A DNA stretch of 64,000 nt, from NCBI GenBank assembly GCA_963923455.1, contig CAWULT010000002.1, positions 30,747 to 94,746 of the forward strand, written 5' to 3'. Under the pieces are notes generated by a model, which saw only the letters and a list, made by a program, of their open reading frames with translations, had not been told where the DNA came from and ran no database searches. This DNA is from CAWULT01 sp963923455. Its GTDB lineage: Bacteria; Acidobacteriota; Vicinamibacteria; Vicinamibacterales; UBA2999. Positions 1 to 8,047 of this stretch are shown here, piece after piece (within the stretch, counting starts at the first letter, position 1; each line of letters starts with the position of its first letter). Position numbers and translations under genes: made by a program.

Positions 1-570
1 GCGCTGGCCGCCGCGGGGCTGTCCGCGGACCGGATCGACTGCGTGCTCGCGACGCACCTGCACTTCGACCACTTCGGCGGCGCGACCGCCCGTCAGGGGG
101 ACAGCCTGCGTCCGCGCTTCGCCAATGCCCGGTATCTGATTCGCGACGCCGAATGGGAAGATGCCACCCATCCTCACGAGCGGAACCGCGCCAGCTACCT
201 GCAGGACGACTTCGTGCCGCTGCGGGCGGCCGGCGCGATCGACTTCTACGAGGGCGATCGCGAGGTCAGGCCGGGGGTCCGGGTCGTGCGGACCGGCGGG
301 CACACGGGGCAGCACCAGATCGTCTTCCTCGAGGGCGGCGGCAGGACGGCCGTGTTCGTGGCCGACCTGATTCCGACGGTGGCCCATGTCCACGACGCGT
401 GGGTGATGGGATACGACCTGTTCCCGATGGAGACCCTGGCCTTCAAGCGCCGCTTCATCCGGGAGGCGATCGACCGGGAGTACCTCATCCTGTTCGAGCA
501 CGACCCGGTCGTCGCGGCCGGCTACATCCGGGAGCGGGACGGGCGGCGGTTCGTCGAGCCCGTCAAGTGA
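1..570 (+). CDS. MBL-fold metallo-hydrolase, 5' end cut by window edge
   Basis: The reading frame is open from base 1, so the N-terminus lies outside the window; 189 residues are visible. The metallo-beta-lactamase signature HLHFDH (HxHxDH) near visible residue 20, a later His in GGHTGQHQ, an Asp in VFVADLI and a His in FEHDP are the expected two-metal ligands. These enzymes hydrolyse esters, lactones or similar bonds with a di-zinc centre. The substrate cannot be told from the sequence; AHL-lactonase-like and general thioesterase-like members share this arrangement. There is no visible link to the downstream purine genes except same strand and a 23-bp gap. Confidence 0.85.
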   Translation, partial: ALAAAGLSADRIDCVLATHLHFDHFGGATARQGDSLRPRFANARYLIRDAEWEDATHPHERNRASYLQDDFVPLRAAGAIDFYEGDREVRPGVRVVRTGGHTGQHQIVFLEGGGRTAVFVADLIPTVAHVHDAWVMGYDLFPMETLAFKRRFIREAIDREYLILFEHDPVVAAGYIRERDGRRFVEPVK

Positions 571-593
571 AGTAAACTCCTGAAGCCCACACC

Positions 594-1463
594 ATGGAAC
601 AGGTTCACATTGGCATCATCGGGGGCAGCGGCCTGTACGACATGGCCGAGGTCACCGACCGGTCGGAAGTCTCGCTGACGACGCCCTTCGGCGAGCCGTC
701 CGGCCCCTACCTGCTCGGTACCCTCCGGGGCCGCCGCGTGGCCTTCCTCGCCCGGCACGGCGCCGGCCACCGGCTGCTGCCGTCGGAGCTGAACTTCCGG
801 GCCAACATCTTCGGCATGAAGATGCTGGGCGTGGAGTTCATCCTGTCGGCCAGCGCCGTCGGCAGCCTGAAGGAGGAGTGCAAGCCGCTCGATATCGTGA
901 TTCCGGACCAGTTCATCGACCGGACCCGGGGGCGGATCAGCACGTTCTTCGGCCGGGGCCTGGCGGCCCACGTCGGCTTCGCGCACCCGTTCTGCAGGCA
1001 CCTGAGCGCCGTGGCGGCCGACAGCGGCCGCAAAGCCGGCGCGACCGTCCACGTCGGCGGCACCTACGTCTGCATGGAGGGGCCGCAGTTCTCGACGCTG
1101 GCGGAGTCGCGGCTGTACCGATCGTGGGGCGGCGACATCATCGGCATGACGAACCTCCAGGAGGCGAAGCTCGCCCGGGAGGCCGAGATCTGCTACACGA
1201 CGATCGCCCTGGTGACCGACTACGACTGCTGGCACCCGGACCACGACCACGTCACCGTGGAGATGATCATCGCCAACCTGACGCAGAACGCGAAGACCGC
1301 GCAGCAGATCATCGCCAACGCCGTCGAGCGCCTGCCGTTCGACCGCACCTGCGAGTGCGCGTCGGCGCTGAAGTTCGCGCTCATCACCCGGCCCGACGCC
1401 GTCAATCCCGACACGGCGCGGGACCTCGCGCCGATAGTCGGCAAGTACCTCCAGCGTACGTAA
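594..1463 (+). CDS. mtnP: S-methyl-5'-thioadenosine phosphorylase (MTAP)
   Basis: Cleaves methylthioadenosine (and probably 5'-deoxyadenosine) with phosphate to adenine plus a ribose-1-phosphate, salvaging the by-products of polyamine and radical-SAM reactions. The 289-residue length is normal. The N-terminal GIIGGSGLYD phosphate-binding loop, the LARHG segment, the CMEGPQFST block and the MTAP-specific TDYDCW motif are all present; that Asp pair separates MTAP from guanosine/inosine phosphorylases. ATG at 594 fits the family N-terminus. TAAACT at 573-578 could be its -10. An adenosine-kinase-like gene follows after 29 bp, so the pair makes sense as purine nucleoside salvage. Confidence 0.93.
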   Translation: MEQVHIGIIGGSGLYDMAEVTDRSEVSLTTPFGEPSGPYLLGTLRGRRVAFLARHGAGHRLLPSELNFRANIFGMKMLGVEFILSASAVGSLKEECKPLDIVIPDQFIDRTRGRISTFFGRGLAAHVGFAHPFCRHLSAVAADSGRKAGATVHVGGTYVCMEGPQFSTLAESRLYRSWGGDIIGMTNLQEAKLAREAEICYTTIALVTDYDCWHPDHDHVTVEMIIANLTQNAKTAQQIIANAVERLPFDRTCECASALKFALITRPDAVNPDTARDLAPIVGKYLQRT

Positions 1464-1492
1464 CGTTCGAAGGATTCTCGAAGGACTCTCTG

Positions 1493-2488
1493 ATGACCAA
1501 CCGCAGGTTCGACGTGACCGCCATCGGCAACGCCATCGTTGACGTGCTGGCGAAGGCCGAAGACTCGCTGCTCGTGGAGCACAACCTGCCGAAGGGTGGC
1601 ATGTCGCTCATCGACGCGACCACGGCGGAGAAGCTCTACGGCATCATGGGCCCGGGCCACGAGGCGTCGGGCGGCTCGGCGGCCAACACCATCGCGGGCA
1701 TCGCGGCGCTCGGCGGCAGGACGGCCTACATCGGCAAGGTGGCCGACGACCAGCTGGGTGACGTGTTCTCCCACGACATCCGGGCCGTCGGCGTCACCTA
1801 CGACACGCCGCGGCTCACCGAAGGCCTGTCGACCGCGCGCTGCCTCATTTTCGTGACGCCCGACGCACAGCGGACGATGCAGACCTTCCTCGGCGCGACG
1901 AGCCAGCTCGGCCCCGAGGACGTGAACATGGACTACATCACGTCGTCGAAGGTGCTCTACCTCGAGGGCTACCTGTGGGATCAGCCCCGCGCGAAGGAGG
2001 CCATGCGCCGGGCCGCGATCGAGGCGCAGACGGCCGGCGTCAAGGTGGCCTTCACGCTGTCGGACGCGTTCTGCGTGGCCCGGTTCCGCGACGAGTTCAT
2101 CGAGCTCGTCGACAACCACGTCGACATCCTCTTCGCGAACGAGACCGAGATCCTGTCGCTCTACCAGGTGGACTCGTTCGACCAGGCCCTGCAGAAGGTC
2201 CGCGGCCACGCGGAGATCGCGGCGCTGACGCGGAGCGAGAAGGGATCGGTCGTGCTGCGCGGCGACGAGGTGCACGTGATCGACGCCGTCAAGGGCGTCA
2301 AGGTGGTCGACACGACCGGCGCCGGTGACGCCTACGCGGCAGGCTTCCTCTACGCCTACACCCAGGGCAAGAACCTGGCGGTCTGCGGCCGTCTCGGGGG
2401 CGCGATGGCGGCCGAGGTGATCAGCCACTACGGCGGCCGGGCCGAGGCCGACGTGAAGGCCCTGGCGGCGCCAATCCTGAACGCCTGA
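1493..2488 (+). CDS. PfkB-family sugar/nucleoside kinase, probably adenosine kinase
   Basis: A 331-residue ribokinase-fold kinase. Visible marks are the N-terminal AIGNAIVDVLA, the GGSAANTIAGIAALGG substrate-lid motif and the C-terminal PfkB signature DTTGAGDAYAAGF with catalytic Asp. It phosphorylates a ribosyl or nucleoside hydroxyl with ATP. Adenosine is the most likely substrate because the gene follows mtnP and the N-terminal block resembles bacterial adenosine kinases, but ribokinase-type activity cannot be excluded. ATG at 1493 is preceded by AAGGA at a suitable spacing. A longer open frame upstream overlaps mtnP in another frame and is not real. A strong hairpin follows the stop. Confidence 0.88.
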   Translation: MTNRRFDVTAIGNAIVDVLAKAEDSLLVEHNLPKGGMSLIDATTAEKLYGIMGPGHEASGGSAANTIAGIAALGGRTAYIGKVADDQLGDVFSHDIRAVGVTYDTPRLTEGLSTARCLIFVTPDAQRTMQTFLGATSQLGPEDVNMDYITSSKVLYLEGYLWDQPRAKEAMRRAAIEAQTAGVKVAFTLSDAFCVARFRDEFIELVDNHVDILFANETEILSLYQVDSFDQALQKVRGHAEIAALTRSEKGSVVLRGDEVHVIDAVKGVKVVDTTGAGDAYAAGFLYAYTQGKNLAVCGRLGGAMAAEVISHYGGRAEADVKALAAPILNA

Positions 2489-2495
2489 CCCCGTT

Positions 2496-2527
2496 CCGGC
2501 GCGGCGGGCCCGGTCTCGCCGCGCCGG
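2496..2527. terminator. GC-rich hairpin between convergent genes
   Basis: A perfect 11-bp stem: CCGGCGCGGCG at 2496-2506, a 10-nt loop, and CGCCGCGCCGG at 2517-2527. It lies 7 bp after the PfkB kinase stop and before the stop of the convergent MFS gene. It lacks a T tract on either strand. A shared bidirectional terminator or RNA-end stabiliser is inferred from position. Confidence 0.55.
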
Positions 2528-2560
2528 ACGCCTCCTTCCGGTGCAGCCGCACGGCCTGCG

Positions 2561-3781
2561 TCAGCGTCGTCTGGCCGGCTCGATGTTCGGCAGGAAGGCC
2601 GTCAGCAGTCCGATGGCCGGCAGGAAGGAGCAGACCTTGTAGACCGTGTCGATGCTGGTCGCATCGGCCAGCTGGCCGAGCAGCGCGGCCCCCAGCCCTC
2701 CCGCACCGAACGCGAACCCGAAGAAGATTCCGGCGATCGTACCCACCCGTCCCGGCACCAGTTCCTGCGCGAAGACCACGATGGCCGAGAAGGCGGAGGC
2801 CAGGATCAGGCCGATCACCACCGTCAGGATCTCGGTCCAGAACAGGTTGGCGTAGGGCAGCGCCAGCGTGAAGGGCAGCACGCCCAGGATCGACACCCAG
2901 ATCACGTACTTGCGGCCGATGCGGTCTCCGACGGGGCCACCGATGAACGTGCCGGCCGCCACCGCGCCCAGCAGCACGAAGAGATGGATCTGCGCGCTCT
3001 GTACCGACAGGCCGAACTTCTGGATCAGGTAGAACGTGTAGTAGCTGGTCAGGCTGGCCAGATAGACGTTCTTCGAGAAAACCAGCAGCACGAGGATGAC
3101 GAGCGCCCACTTGACCCGTGCGTTCGGCAGGGCCGCCTTGACCGACGCCATCGTGGTCCTGGCCGGGGCCGCCAAGTGGGCCCGGTACCAGACGCTCACC
3201 CGTGACAGGATGGCGATGGCCAGCAGTGCGACGGCTGCGAACCACGCGATGCTGCGCTGGCCGTTCGGGACGATGATGAACGCCGCGAGCAGCGGGCCGG
3301 CCGCCGACCCGGTGTTGCCGCCGACCTGGAACAGCGACTGGGCGAAGCCGTGACGGCCGCCGGATGCCAGCCGGGCGACGCGGGACGACTCGGGGTGGAA
3401 GATGGACGAGCCGATGCCGACCATGGCCACCGACAGCAGGATCGCCAGGAAGGTCGGCGCGACCGACAGCAGCACCAGCCCGACCAGCGTGAACGTCATC
3501 CCGATCGGCAGCGAGTAGGGCTTCGGGCGGCGGTCGGTGAACAGGCCCACGACGGGTTGCAGCAACGACGCCGTCGCCTGGTTCGCGAACGTGATGAGAC
3601 CGATCTGGCCGAAGTCGAGGGCGTACGAGCTCTTCAGGATCGGGTAGACCGCCGGCAGCACCGACTGCATCAGGTCGTTCAGGCAATGACAGAGGCTGAT
3701 GGCGCCGAGGATGCCGAGGGCGGTCTCCTGGACCCGCGGGCGCGGGTGGGGTTCCGCCACGGCCTGAGAGGGGGTAGCCAT
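2561..3781 (-). CDS. MFS transporter, fosmidomycin-resistance (Fsr) type
   Basis: A 406-residue inner-membrane proton-coupled efflux pump with about 12 hydrophobic segments. The N-terminal pattern SLCHCLNDLMQSVLPAVYPI and the loop after helix 2 (FTDRRPKPY) are characteristic of the Fsr branch of MFS proteins, whose E. coli member exports fosmidomycin. The true substrate is unknown. It is a single gene facing the kinase gene. Its ATG has no Shine-Dalgarno at normal spacing; TAGAGT sits only 6 nt upstream, so the mRNA is probably leaderless. Confidence 0.85.
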   Translation of the reverse strand: MATPSQAVAEPHPRPRVQETALGILGAISLCHCLNDLMQSVLPAVYPILKSSYALDFGQIGLITFANQATASLLQPVVGLFTDRRPKPYSLPIGMTFTLVGLVLLSVAPTFLAILLSVAMVGIGSSIFHPESSRVARLASGGRHGFAQSLFQVGGNTGSAAGPLLAAFIIVPNGQRSIAWFAAVALLAIAILSRVSVWYRAHLAAPARTTMASVKAALPNARVKWALVILVLLVFSKNVYLASLTSYYTFYLIQKFGLSVQSAQIHLFVLLGAVAAGTFIGGPVGDRIGRKYVIWVSILGVLPFTLALPYANLFWTEILTVVIGLILASAFSAIVVFAQELVPGRVGTIAGIFFGFAFGAGGLGAALLGQLADATSIDTVYKVCSFLPAIGLLTAFLPNIEPARRR

Positions 3782-3787
3782 CCCCTA

Positions 3788-3793
3788 ACTCTA
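3788..3793 (-). promoter_or_regulatory. -10-like hexamer TAGAGT, leaderless start for MFS gene
   Basis: Read on the minus strand, TAGAGT ends 6 nt before the ATG at 3781. RNA starting 6-7 nt past a -10 box would begin at or beside the start codon. No convincing -35 box is visible. Confidence 0.4.
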
Positions 3794-3835
3794 GCAGCAG
3801 CCGTGTCCGCGGAAGGCCGTCGCGGCGGGTGGCGC

Positions 3836-3862
3836 GGCCCGGCCCCTCGCGGGAGCCGGGCC
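3836..3862 (-). terminator. Hairpin after the DGKPDLTGVW protein gene
   Basis: GGCCCGGC at 3836-3843 pairs with GCCGGGCC at 3855-3862 (8 bp, 11-nt loop). It starts 8 bp past the stop of the minus-strand gene ending at 3870. There is no U tract, so function is inferred from position and symmetry. Confidence 0.45.
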
Positions 3863-3869
3863 GGCGGCC

Positions 3870-4925
3870 TCACTTGCCGAAGAGCGGCTTGTAGTCGCGG
3901 TTGTTCTCGCAGAAGAACTCGTCGACGCGGTTGAACTCCGGCAGCAGCGGGAACGTCCGCGTGATGAGCCACGGCCCGGCGAAGACGTTGGGGTCTTCGA
4001 TCACGGCCTCGTACTCGAGCGTGTCGCGGGTGGGCCGCCGGAAGCGCTCGACGACGTGCAGCGCTTCGCTGTGGCGGTAGCCGTTGATCTCCGTCCTGTC
4101 GTTGAACCCGACGGAGTCGACGACCAGCGTGTCGCCTTCCCAGCGGCCGACGGAGTGCCCCATCCACGACGGATCCGGGTCCGGAGGGTGGGCCGACCCG
4201 TCGGTCGGAATGACCCGGAAGAGGTGCAGGTACTCGTGCAGAATCACGACGTACTTCGGCGACTGGATGACCTGCACGTAGTAGGGCACGAAGAAGGTCT
4301 GCGGCACGCCGGGCGGCTCGCAGGTGGAGTAGAGCCCGGTGTCTTCGGGACCCCGCTGGACGCGGTACTTCTCGGCACCCGGCTTGAGCGTCGGCGTCCG
4401 CGGCAGGCTTCCGGGCGCGGGTGGCGGTGCGCCGCGCCCTGGTCCGGCGCCGTAGCCCCAGACGCCGGTCAGATCGGGCTTGCCGTCGAGTGCTCTGGGC
4501 GCCGGCGCGGGACCGGACGCGGCGGCCGCGGCCGCCGGTGCGGCGGCGGTGGTTCCGGCGACGGTGACGGTCACGGCGCGAGACTGCGTGCCGTTGACGC
4601 CCGTGACGGTGAGCGTGTACGTCGTCGTGCGCGCCGGGCTCAGTGTCATCTGCCCGCGGGGCGCCGCGCGGCCGACGTCGGGCGAGATACTGACGCTGCG
4701 CGGGTTCTCGGTGGCCCAGGAGAGCGTGACCGACTGGCCGGGCCGGATCGAGGCCGGTTCCACCTTGAAGTCCATGATGCGGGCGGGCAGCGTGCCAGCT
4801 TCCTGGTACGGCGACCGCGGAGCGCCCTGCGGCGGGCCCTGGGCGGCGGCCGTGGCCGCCGCGAGCGGCAGGGCGAGGGCAACCCAGGCGAGCCGGCGGA
4901 ACACTCGGTTCGGCGTGTGCGTCAT
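3870..4925 (-). CDS. Secreted protein: Ig-like module plus 'DGKPDLTGVW' domain
   Basis: 351 residues. A signal peptide (RRLAWVALALPLAAATAAAQ) is followed by a short Ig/PKD-like beta module (about residues 45-120, FKVEPASIRPGQSVTLSW to TVTVAG), an Ala-rich linker, and a C-terminal domain opening with ALDGKPDLTGVW that I know only as an uncharacterised family common in Acidobacteria-like genomes. ATG at 4925 is chosen because GGGAGG precedes it and the earlier in-frame start at 4961 would overlap the upstream stop. It is 13 bp downstream of the DUF6152 gene, so the two form one operon and probably act together in the periplasm. Function unknown. Confidence 0.75.
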   Translation of the reverse strand: MTHTPNRVFRRLAWVALALPLAAATAAAQGPPQGAPRSPYQEAGTLPARIMDFKVEPASIRPGQSVTLSWATENPRSVSISPDVGRAAPRGQMTLSPARTTTYTLTVTGVNGTQSRAVTVTVAGTTAAAPAAAAAASGPAPAPRALDGKPDLTGVWGYGAGPGRGAPPPAPGSLPRTPTLKPGAEKYRVQRGPEDTGLYSTCEPPGVPQTFFVPYYVQVIQSPKYVVILHEYLHLFRVIPTDGSAHPPDPDPSWMGHSVGRWEGDTLVVDSVGFNDRTEINGYRHSEALHVVERFRRPTRDTLEYEAVIEDPNVFAGPWLITRTFPLLPEFNRVDEFFCENNRDYKPLFGK

Positions 4926-4938
4926 CGTGGCCTCCCGG

Positions 4939-5319
4939 TCAGGATCGGATCTTCCGGCCATCGGGCAGTTCGACCACGGCGCAGATCATCGAGGGAGCGC
5001 CGCTCTTGGCCGCGCCGCCGGTGCAGGTGATGACGTCGCCAGGCTTGACCGTCGTCCGGACCCAGCCGTAGGACCGCAGGTGATTCAGGCTCATCAGCTC
5101 GATCTCCCACTCGACTGGAGGCCCGCCACCCTCGGACACCTCGATGAAGATGAACGCGTGGGGGTTGGTCCACTCGAAGCGCTTGACCGTGCCCTTGACG
5201 GTCTTCGGGTTGGCCATGTCGTACATCGCCGTCGAGTGATGGGCCTCGACCGCTTGCCACAGGCCGGCGATGCCCACCAGCCCTGTCAGGAATCCTCGTC
5301 GTCCAATCGAGCCGCGCAT
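4939..5319 (-). CDS. DUF6152-type small secreted protein
   Basis: 126 residues with an N-terminal RRGFLTGLVGIAGLWQAVEAHH segment, an export signal with a twin-Arg-like start followed by His-His near the mature end. The pattern AHHST-Y then V-GTVKRFEWTNPHAFIFIEV and W-IEL matches the DUF6152 family as I know it: a small beta-barrel-like periplasmic protein of unknown role. GAGGAGG precedes the ATG. It is translated just ahead of the DGKPDLTGVW protein, a pairing consistent with a shared exported system. No enzyme residues can be assigned. Confidence 0.75.
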   Translation of the reverse strand: MRGSIGRRGFLTGLVGIAGLWQAVEAHHSTAMYDMANPKTVKGTVKRFEWTNPHAFIFIEVSEGGGPPVEWEIELMSLNHLRSYGWVRTTVKPGDVITCTGGAAKSGAPSMICAVVELPDGRKIRS

Positions 5320-5376
5320 GGTGCCTCCTCAGGTTCGGGAAGTGTATGCCCGAACACGTCGGGAGAGAATGGGCGG

Positions 5377-5853
5377 GTGACCACCGCGCCCGCCCGAGCC
5401 GCCGCCGTCGCCAGCCTGGCCTGGCTCCTGGTGGTCGTCGTCGCGCCGCTCGCGCCGGCGTGGATCGCCGCGCCCGCGTACGCGGCCGCGTCGCACGTCT
5501 GCCACCAGCGGCCCGAGCGTTCGTTTCACCTGGCGGCCGCGCAACTGCCCGTGTGTGCGCGCTGCGCCGGTGCGTACGCCGGCGCCGCGCTCGTGGCCGC
5601 CGCGTGGCTGACCGGCTGGTGGCGCCCCGCCCGGCGGCTGCGTCAGCGTGCGATCCGATCCTGGGCGGCCGCCGGCGTCGCGCCGACGGTGCTGAGCATC
5701 GCGGCGGAGTGGGGGGGACTCCCCGGAATCGACAATCCCGTGCGCGCCGTGGCCGGCTTCGTGCTCGGCCTGGCGGCTGCGCGCATGCTGATGCCTGAGC
5801 TACACTGGTGGTCGCGCGATGCCGGTGCGCCGGCCGCCTCGATCCGTTCATGA
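5377..5853 (+). CDS. DUF2085 integral membrane protein
   Basis: 158 residues with three or four hydrophobic segments. The DUF2085 hallmark is present: CHQRPERSFHLAAAQLPVCARCAGAYAG, where conserved His, Arg and Cys residues line a membrane-proximal site. Function is unknown; the Cys/His pattern hints at metal or redox chemistry. GTG at 5377 is the first good start after the divergent DUF6152 gene; GAGAAT lies 6 nt upstream. Its stop overlaps the next ATG (ATGA), so the small membrane-protein genes that follow are co-translated. Confidence 0.75.
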   Translation: MTTAPARAAAVASLAWLLVVVVAPLAPAWIAAPAYAAASHVCHQRPERSFHLAAAQLPVCARCAGAYAGAALVAAAWLTGWWRPARRLRQRAIRSWAAAGVAPTVLSIAAEWGGLPGIDNPVRAVAGFVLGLAAARMLMPELHWWSRDAGAPAASIRS

Positions 5854-6209
5854 ACCCGTATCTCATCGGCCTCGTCGCCTGGCTCGTGCCGGGCGCCGGG
5901 CACCTCTGGCTCGGCCGCCGTCAGAAGGGCCTGATCTTTCTGGTGGCGATCCCGGTGATGTTCGGTCTGGGCCTCTGGCTCGAGGGGCGGCTGTTTCCGT
6001 TCGAGCTGGCACAACCGCTCGTGGCGCTGGCCGCGCTCGCCGACGTCGGGCCCGGCGTGCCCTACCTGCTGGCCCGGGCCGCGGGGGCCGGCGCCGGCCG
6101 CGTCGTGGCGATCACCTACGAGTACGGGAACGCCTATCTGATCGTCGCCGGCCTCCTGAACATGCTGGTCGTCCTCGACGCGTTCGACATCGCGAAAGGA
6201 CGCAAGTGA
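5850..6209 (+). CDS. Small multi-pass membrane protein (DUF6677-like)
   Basis: 119 residues with three hydrophobic stretches. The N-terminal PYLIGLVAWLVPGAGHLWLG resembles the TM2/DUF6677-type 'LVPGAGHLYLGR' signature, followed by a Lys/Arg turn (RRQKG). I do not know its job. ATG at 5850 overlaps the previous TGA in an ATGA junction, which supports this start over the GTG further upstream. The gene belongs to a run of small membrane proteins from 5377 to 6767. Confidence 0.65.
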   Translation: MNPYLIGLVAWLVPGAGHLWLGRRQKGLIFLVAIPVMFGLGLWLEGRLFPFELAQPLVALAALADVGPGVPYLLARAAGAGAGRVVAITYEYGNAYLIVAGLLNMLVVLDAFDIAKGRK

Positions 6210-6216
6210 GCCGGCC

Positions 6217-6390
6217 ATGACCAGCCATCTCGGCCTGATGGCCGTCTTCGCGCTCCTCGTCTCCGTGGTGTTCGCCGTCCTGATGCGAGACGAGCCCGTC
6301 GAGCAGCTGATGCTGGCGGCCCGGATGTTCGGCGCCTTCATCGGCGGCGCCGTCCTCGTCGGCTGGCTGCTCTATCCGCTGCCGCTGTGA
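6217..6390 (+). CDS. 57-residue membrane protein
   Basis: A short reading frame not large enough for usual cut-offs. It has two hydrophobic helices (LGLMAVFALLVSVVFAVL and FGAFIGGAVLVGWLLY) separated by the charged loop MRDEPVEQ. It starts 7 bp after the preceding gene, and its TGA overlaps the GTG start of the VanZ-like gene (GTGA), so translational coupling supports it as real. Function unknown; it may be a subunit or partner of its small membrane neighbours. Confidence 0.6.
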   Translation: MTSHLGLMAVFALLVSVVFAVLMRDEPVEQLMLAARMFGAFIGGAVLVGWLLYPLPL

Positions 6391-6767
6391 CGCTCGCGCG
6401 TCGACTCTGGCTGTGGGGCCCGGCGGTGGCCTACATGGCCTCGATCTTCTGGGAGTCGTCGCAGTCGCAGATCGCCATCCCTGGTGGGGCGTCCGACAAG
6501 GTCGCGCACACCCTTGGCTACGTCACGCTTGCGGTGCTGCTGCTGCGCGCGGTGGCCGGCGGCCTGCCCGCGCGGGTGACGGCCCGGCTGGCGGTGGTCA
6601 CCGTGCTCGCCACGGTCGCGTACGGCGCGTCGGACGAGGTGCACCAGCTGTTCGTGCCGGGGCGCACCGCCGAGGCCGGAGACCTCCTGGCCGATGCCAC
6701 CGGTGCCGTCCTCGGTACGGCGCTGTGCTGGGCGTGGGGTAAGATCTGGCGTCGGTCCGATGTTTGA
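6387..6767 (+). CDS. VanZ-family membrane protein
   Basis: 126 residues, about four membrane helices. It shows the VanZ pattern: an early FWESS, DKVAHTLGY in helix 2, SDEVHQLFVPGR and the D--AD--G motif near the end. VanZ proteins are membrane proteins linked to glycopeptide tolerance in enterococci, but chromosomal homologues have no settled role. The start GTG overlaps the previous stop, and its own TGA overlaps the start of the enoyl-CoA hydratase gene by 8 bp, which ties it to the ribH-nusB-lysS run. Confidence 0.8.
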   Translation: MTLARRLWLWGPAVAYMASIFWESSQSQIAIPGGASDKVAHTLGYVTLAVLLLRAVAGGLPARVTARLAVVTVLATVAYGASDEVHQLFVPGRTAEAGDLLADATGAVLGTALCWAWGKIWRRSDV

Positions 6768-7563
6768 GAATCTGCTGCTCACGCGCGAAGGCGCCGTCGC
6801 CGTCCTCACGGTGAACCGGCCCACGGTTCTCAACGCCCTCAACAGTTCCACGCTCGACGACCTGCGGCGGGCCGCGCTGCACCTGCGCGACGACGCGGCG
6901 GTCCGCGCGGTCGTCGTGACCGGTGCCGGCAATCGTGCGTTCGTGGCCGGCGCCGACCTGCAGGAGTTGCAGGCGGCTGCCGGTGCGGCCTATGCCCGCC
7001 GGGGCCAGGCGGCGTTCGATGCGCTGGCGAGACTGGGGAAGCCGTCGATCGCGGCCATCAACGGATTCGCCCTCGGCGGCGGGCTCGAGTTGGCGATGGC
7101 CTGCACGATCCGCATGGCGGCCGCGACGGCTGTCCTCGGCTTTCCCGAGGTCACGCTCGGCCTCATGCCCGGCTTCGGTGGGACCCAGCGGCTGCCGCGC
7201 CTGGTGGGCGAAGGCCGGGCGCTGGACCTCCTCCTCACGGGCCGGCGCCTCGATGCCGAAGAGGCCTGCCGGATCGGCCTCGTGACGCGCGTGACACCCC
7301 CGGACGACCTGCAGCGGGACGCACTGGCGCTGGCCGAGACGCTGGCGACGGGGGCCGAGGACGCGGTGGCCGGCGTGATGATGGCGGTGGCGTGCGGCGG
7401 CGAGTCCGCGCTGCCTGCCGGACTGCGCCTGGAGGCGGATCTGTTCGCCGCGGTGGCGGCGACCGGCGATGCGCGGGAGGGGATCCGCGCCTTCATCGAG
7501 AAGCGGGCGCCGGTGTTCGGCGTCGCTCGAACGGCTGGCAGGCGCCAGGGACGGGATGGATAG
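6760..7563 (+). CDS. Enoyl-CoA hydratase/isomerase (crotonase family)
   Basis: 267 residues, normal for a single-domain crotonase. The oxyanion-hole segment AFVAGADLQEL, the NGFALGGGLELAMAC loop carrying the first catalytic Glu, and FPEVTLGLMPGFGGTQRL carrying the second catalytic Glu are intact, so true hydration of 2-enoyl-CoA in beta-oxidation is likely. ATG at 6760 is inside the end of the VanZ-like gene (8-bp overlap), and the gene ends 8 bp into ribH. The ETF and ETF-quinone oxidoreductase genes near 39-43 kb would take electrons from the same kind of pathway. Confidence 0.9.
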   Translation: MFENLLLTREGAVAVLTVNRPTVLNALNSSTLDDLRRAALHLRDDAAVRAVVVTGAGNRAFVAGADLQELQAAAGAAYARRGQAAFDALARLGKPSIAAINGFALGGGLELAMACTIRMAAATAVLGFPEVTLGLMPGFGGTQRLPRLVGEGRALDLLLTGRRLDAEEACRIGLVTRVTPPDDLQRDALALAETLATGAEDAVAGVMMAVACGGESALPAGLRLEADLFAAVAATGDAREGIRAFIEKRAPVFGVARTAGRRQGRDG

Positions 7564-8047
7564 GGTGCTGGAACTGCAGGGCGGGCGCACGGCGACCGGT
7601 CATCGCTTCGCCATCGTCGTTTCGCGCTTCAACGCACCGATCACGGACGGGCTGCTGGGGGGCGCGCTCTCCGCGCTGGCCGAGGCCGAGGTCGCCCAGG
7701 AGGACGTCGCGGTGGTCCGCGTGCCTGGCGCATTCGAGATCCCGCTCACGGCGCGGGCGCTGGCCGAGACGGGCCAGTTCGACGCCGTGATCTGCCTCGG
7801 GTGCCTGATCAAGGGCGACACCATGCACTTCGAGTACATCGCGGAGGCCGCGACCCACGGCATCGCGCGAGCCTCGGCCGAGACCGGCGTCCCGATGGCG
7901 TTCGGCGTGCTCACGACCCTGACGGAGGCCCAGGCGATCGTCCGTTCGGAGCCGGGCCCGGAGAACAAGGGACGCGAGGCGGCGCTCGCCGCAGTCGAGA
8001 TGACGACCCTGTTGCGCGGTATCGTCGACGCCGGGGCCGGGCAGTGA
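7556..8047 (+). CDS. ribH: 6,7-dimethyl-8-ribityllumazine synthase
   Basis: Condenses 5-amino-6-ribitylaminouracil with 3,4-dihydroxybutanone phosphate, the penultimate step to riboflavin. 163 residues, typical for the 60-mer-forming family. Visible motifs are the IVVSRFNAPITDGLL N-terminal block, VPGAFEIPL, CLGCLIKGDTMHFEYI with the catalytic His, and GVLTTLTEAQA...NKGREAALAAVEM. ATG at 7556 overlaps the hydratase stop by 8 bp, and its stop overlaps nusB. The ribH-nusB pairing is widespread in bacteria. Confidence 0.95.
   Translation: MDRVLELQGGRTATGHRFAIVVSRFNAPITDGLLGGALSALAEAEVAQEDVAVVRVPGAFEIPLTARALAETGQFDAVICLGCLIKGDTMHFEYIAEAATHGIARASAETGVPMAFGVLTTLTEAQAIVRSEPGPENKGREAALAAVEMTTLLRGIVDAGAGQ

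Noticed and set aside
878..1492. An upstream extension of the PfkB kinase into mtnP
   Set aside because: The extra frame overlaps mtnP out of phase and reads as low-complexity Arg/His-rich sequence; ATG 1493 with AAGGA fits the family start.
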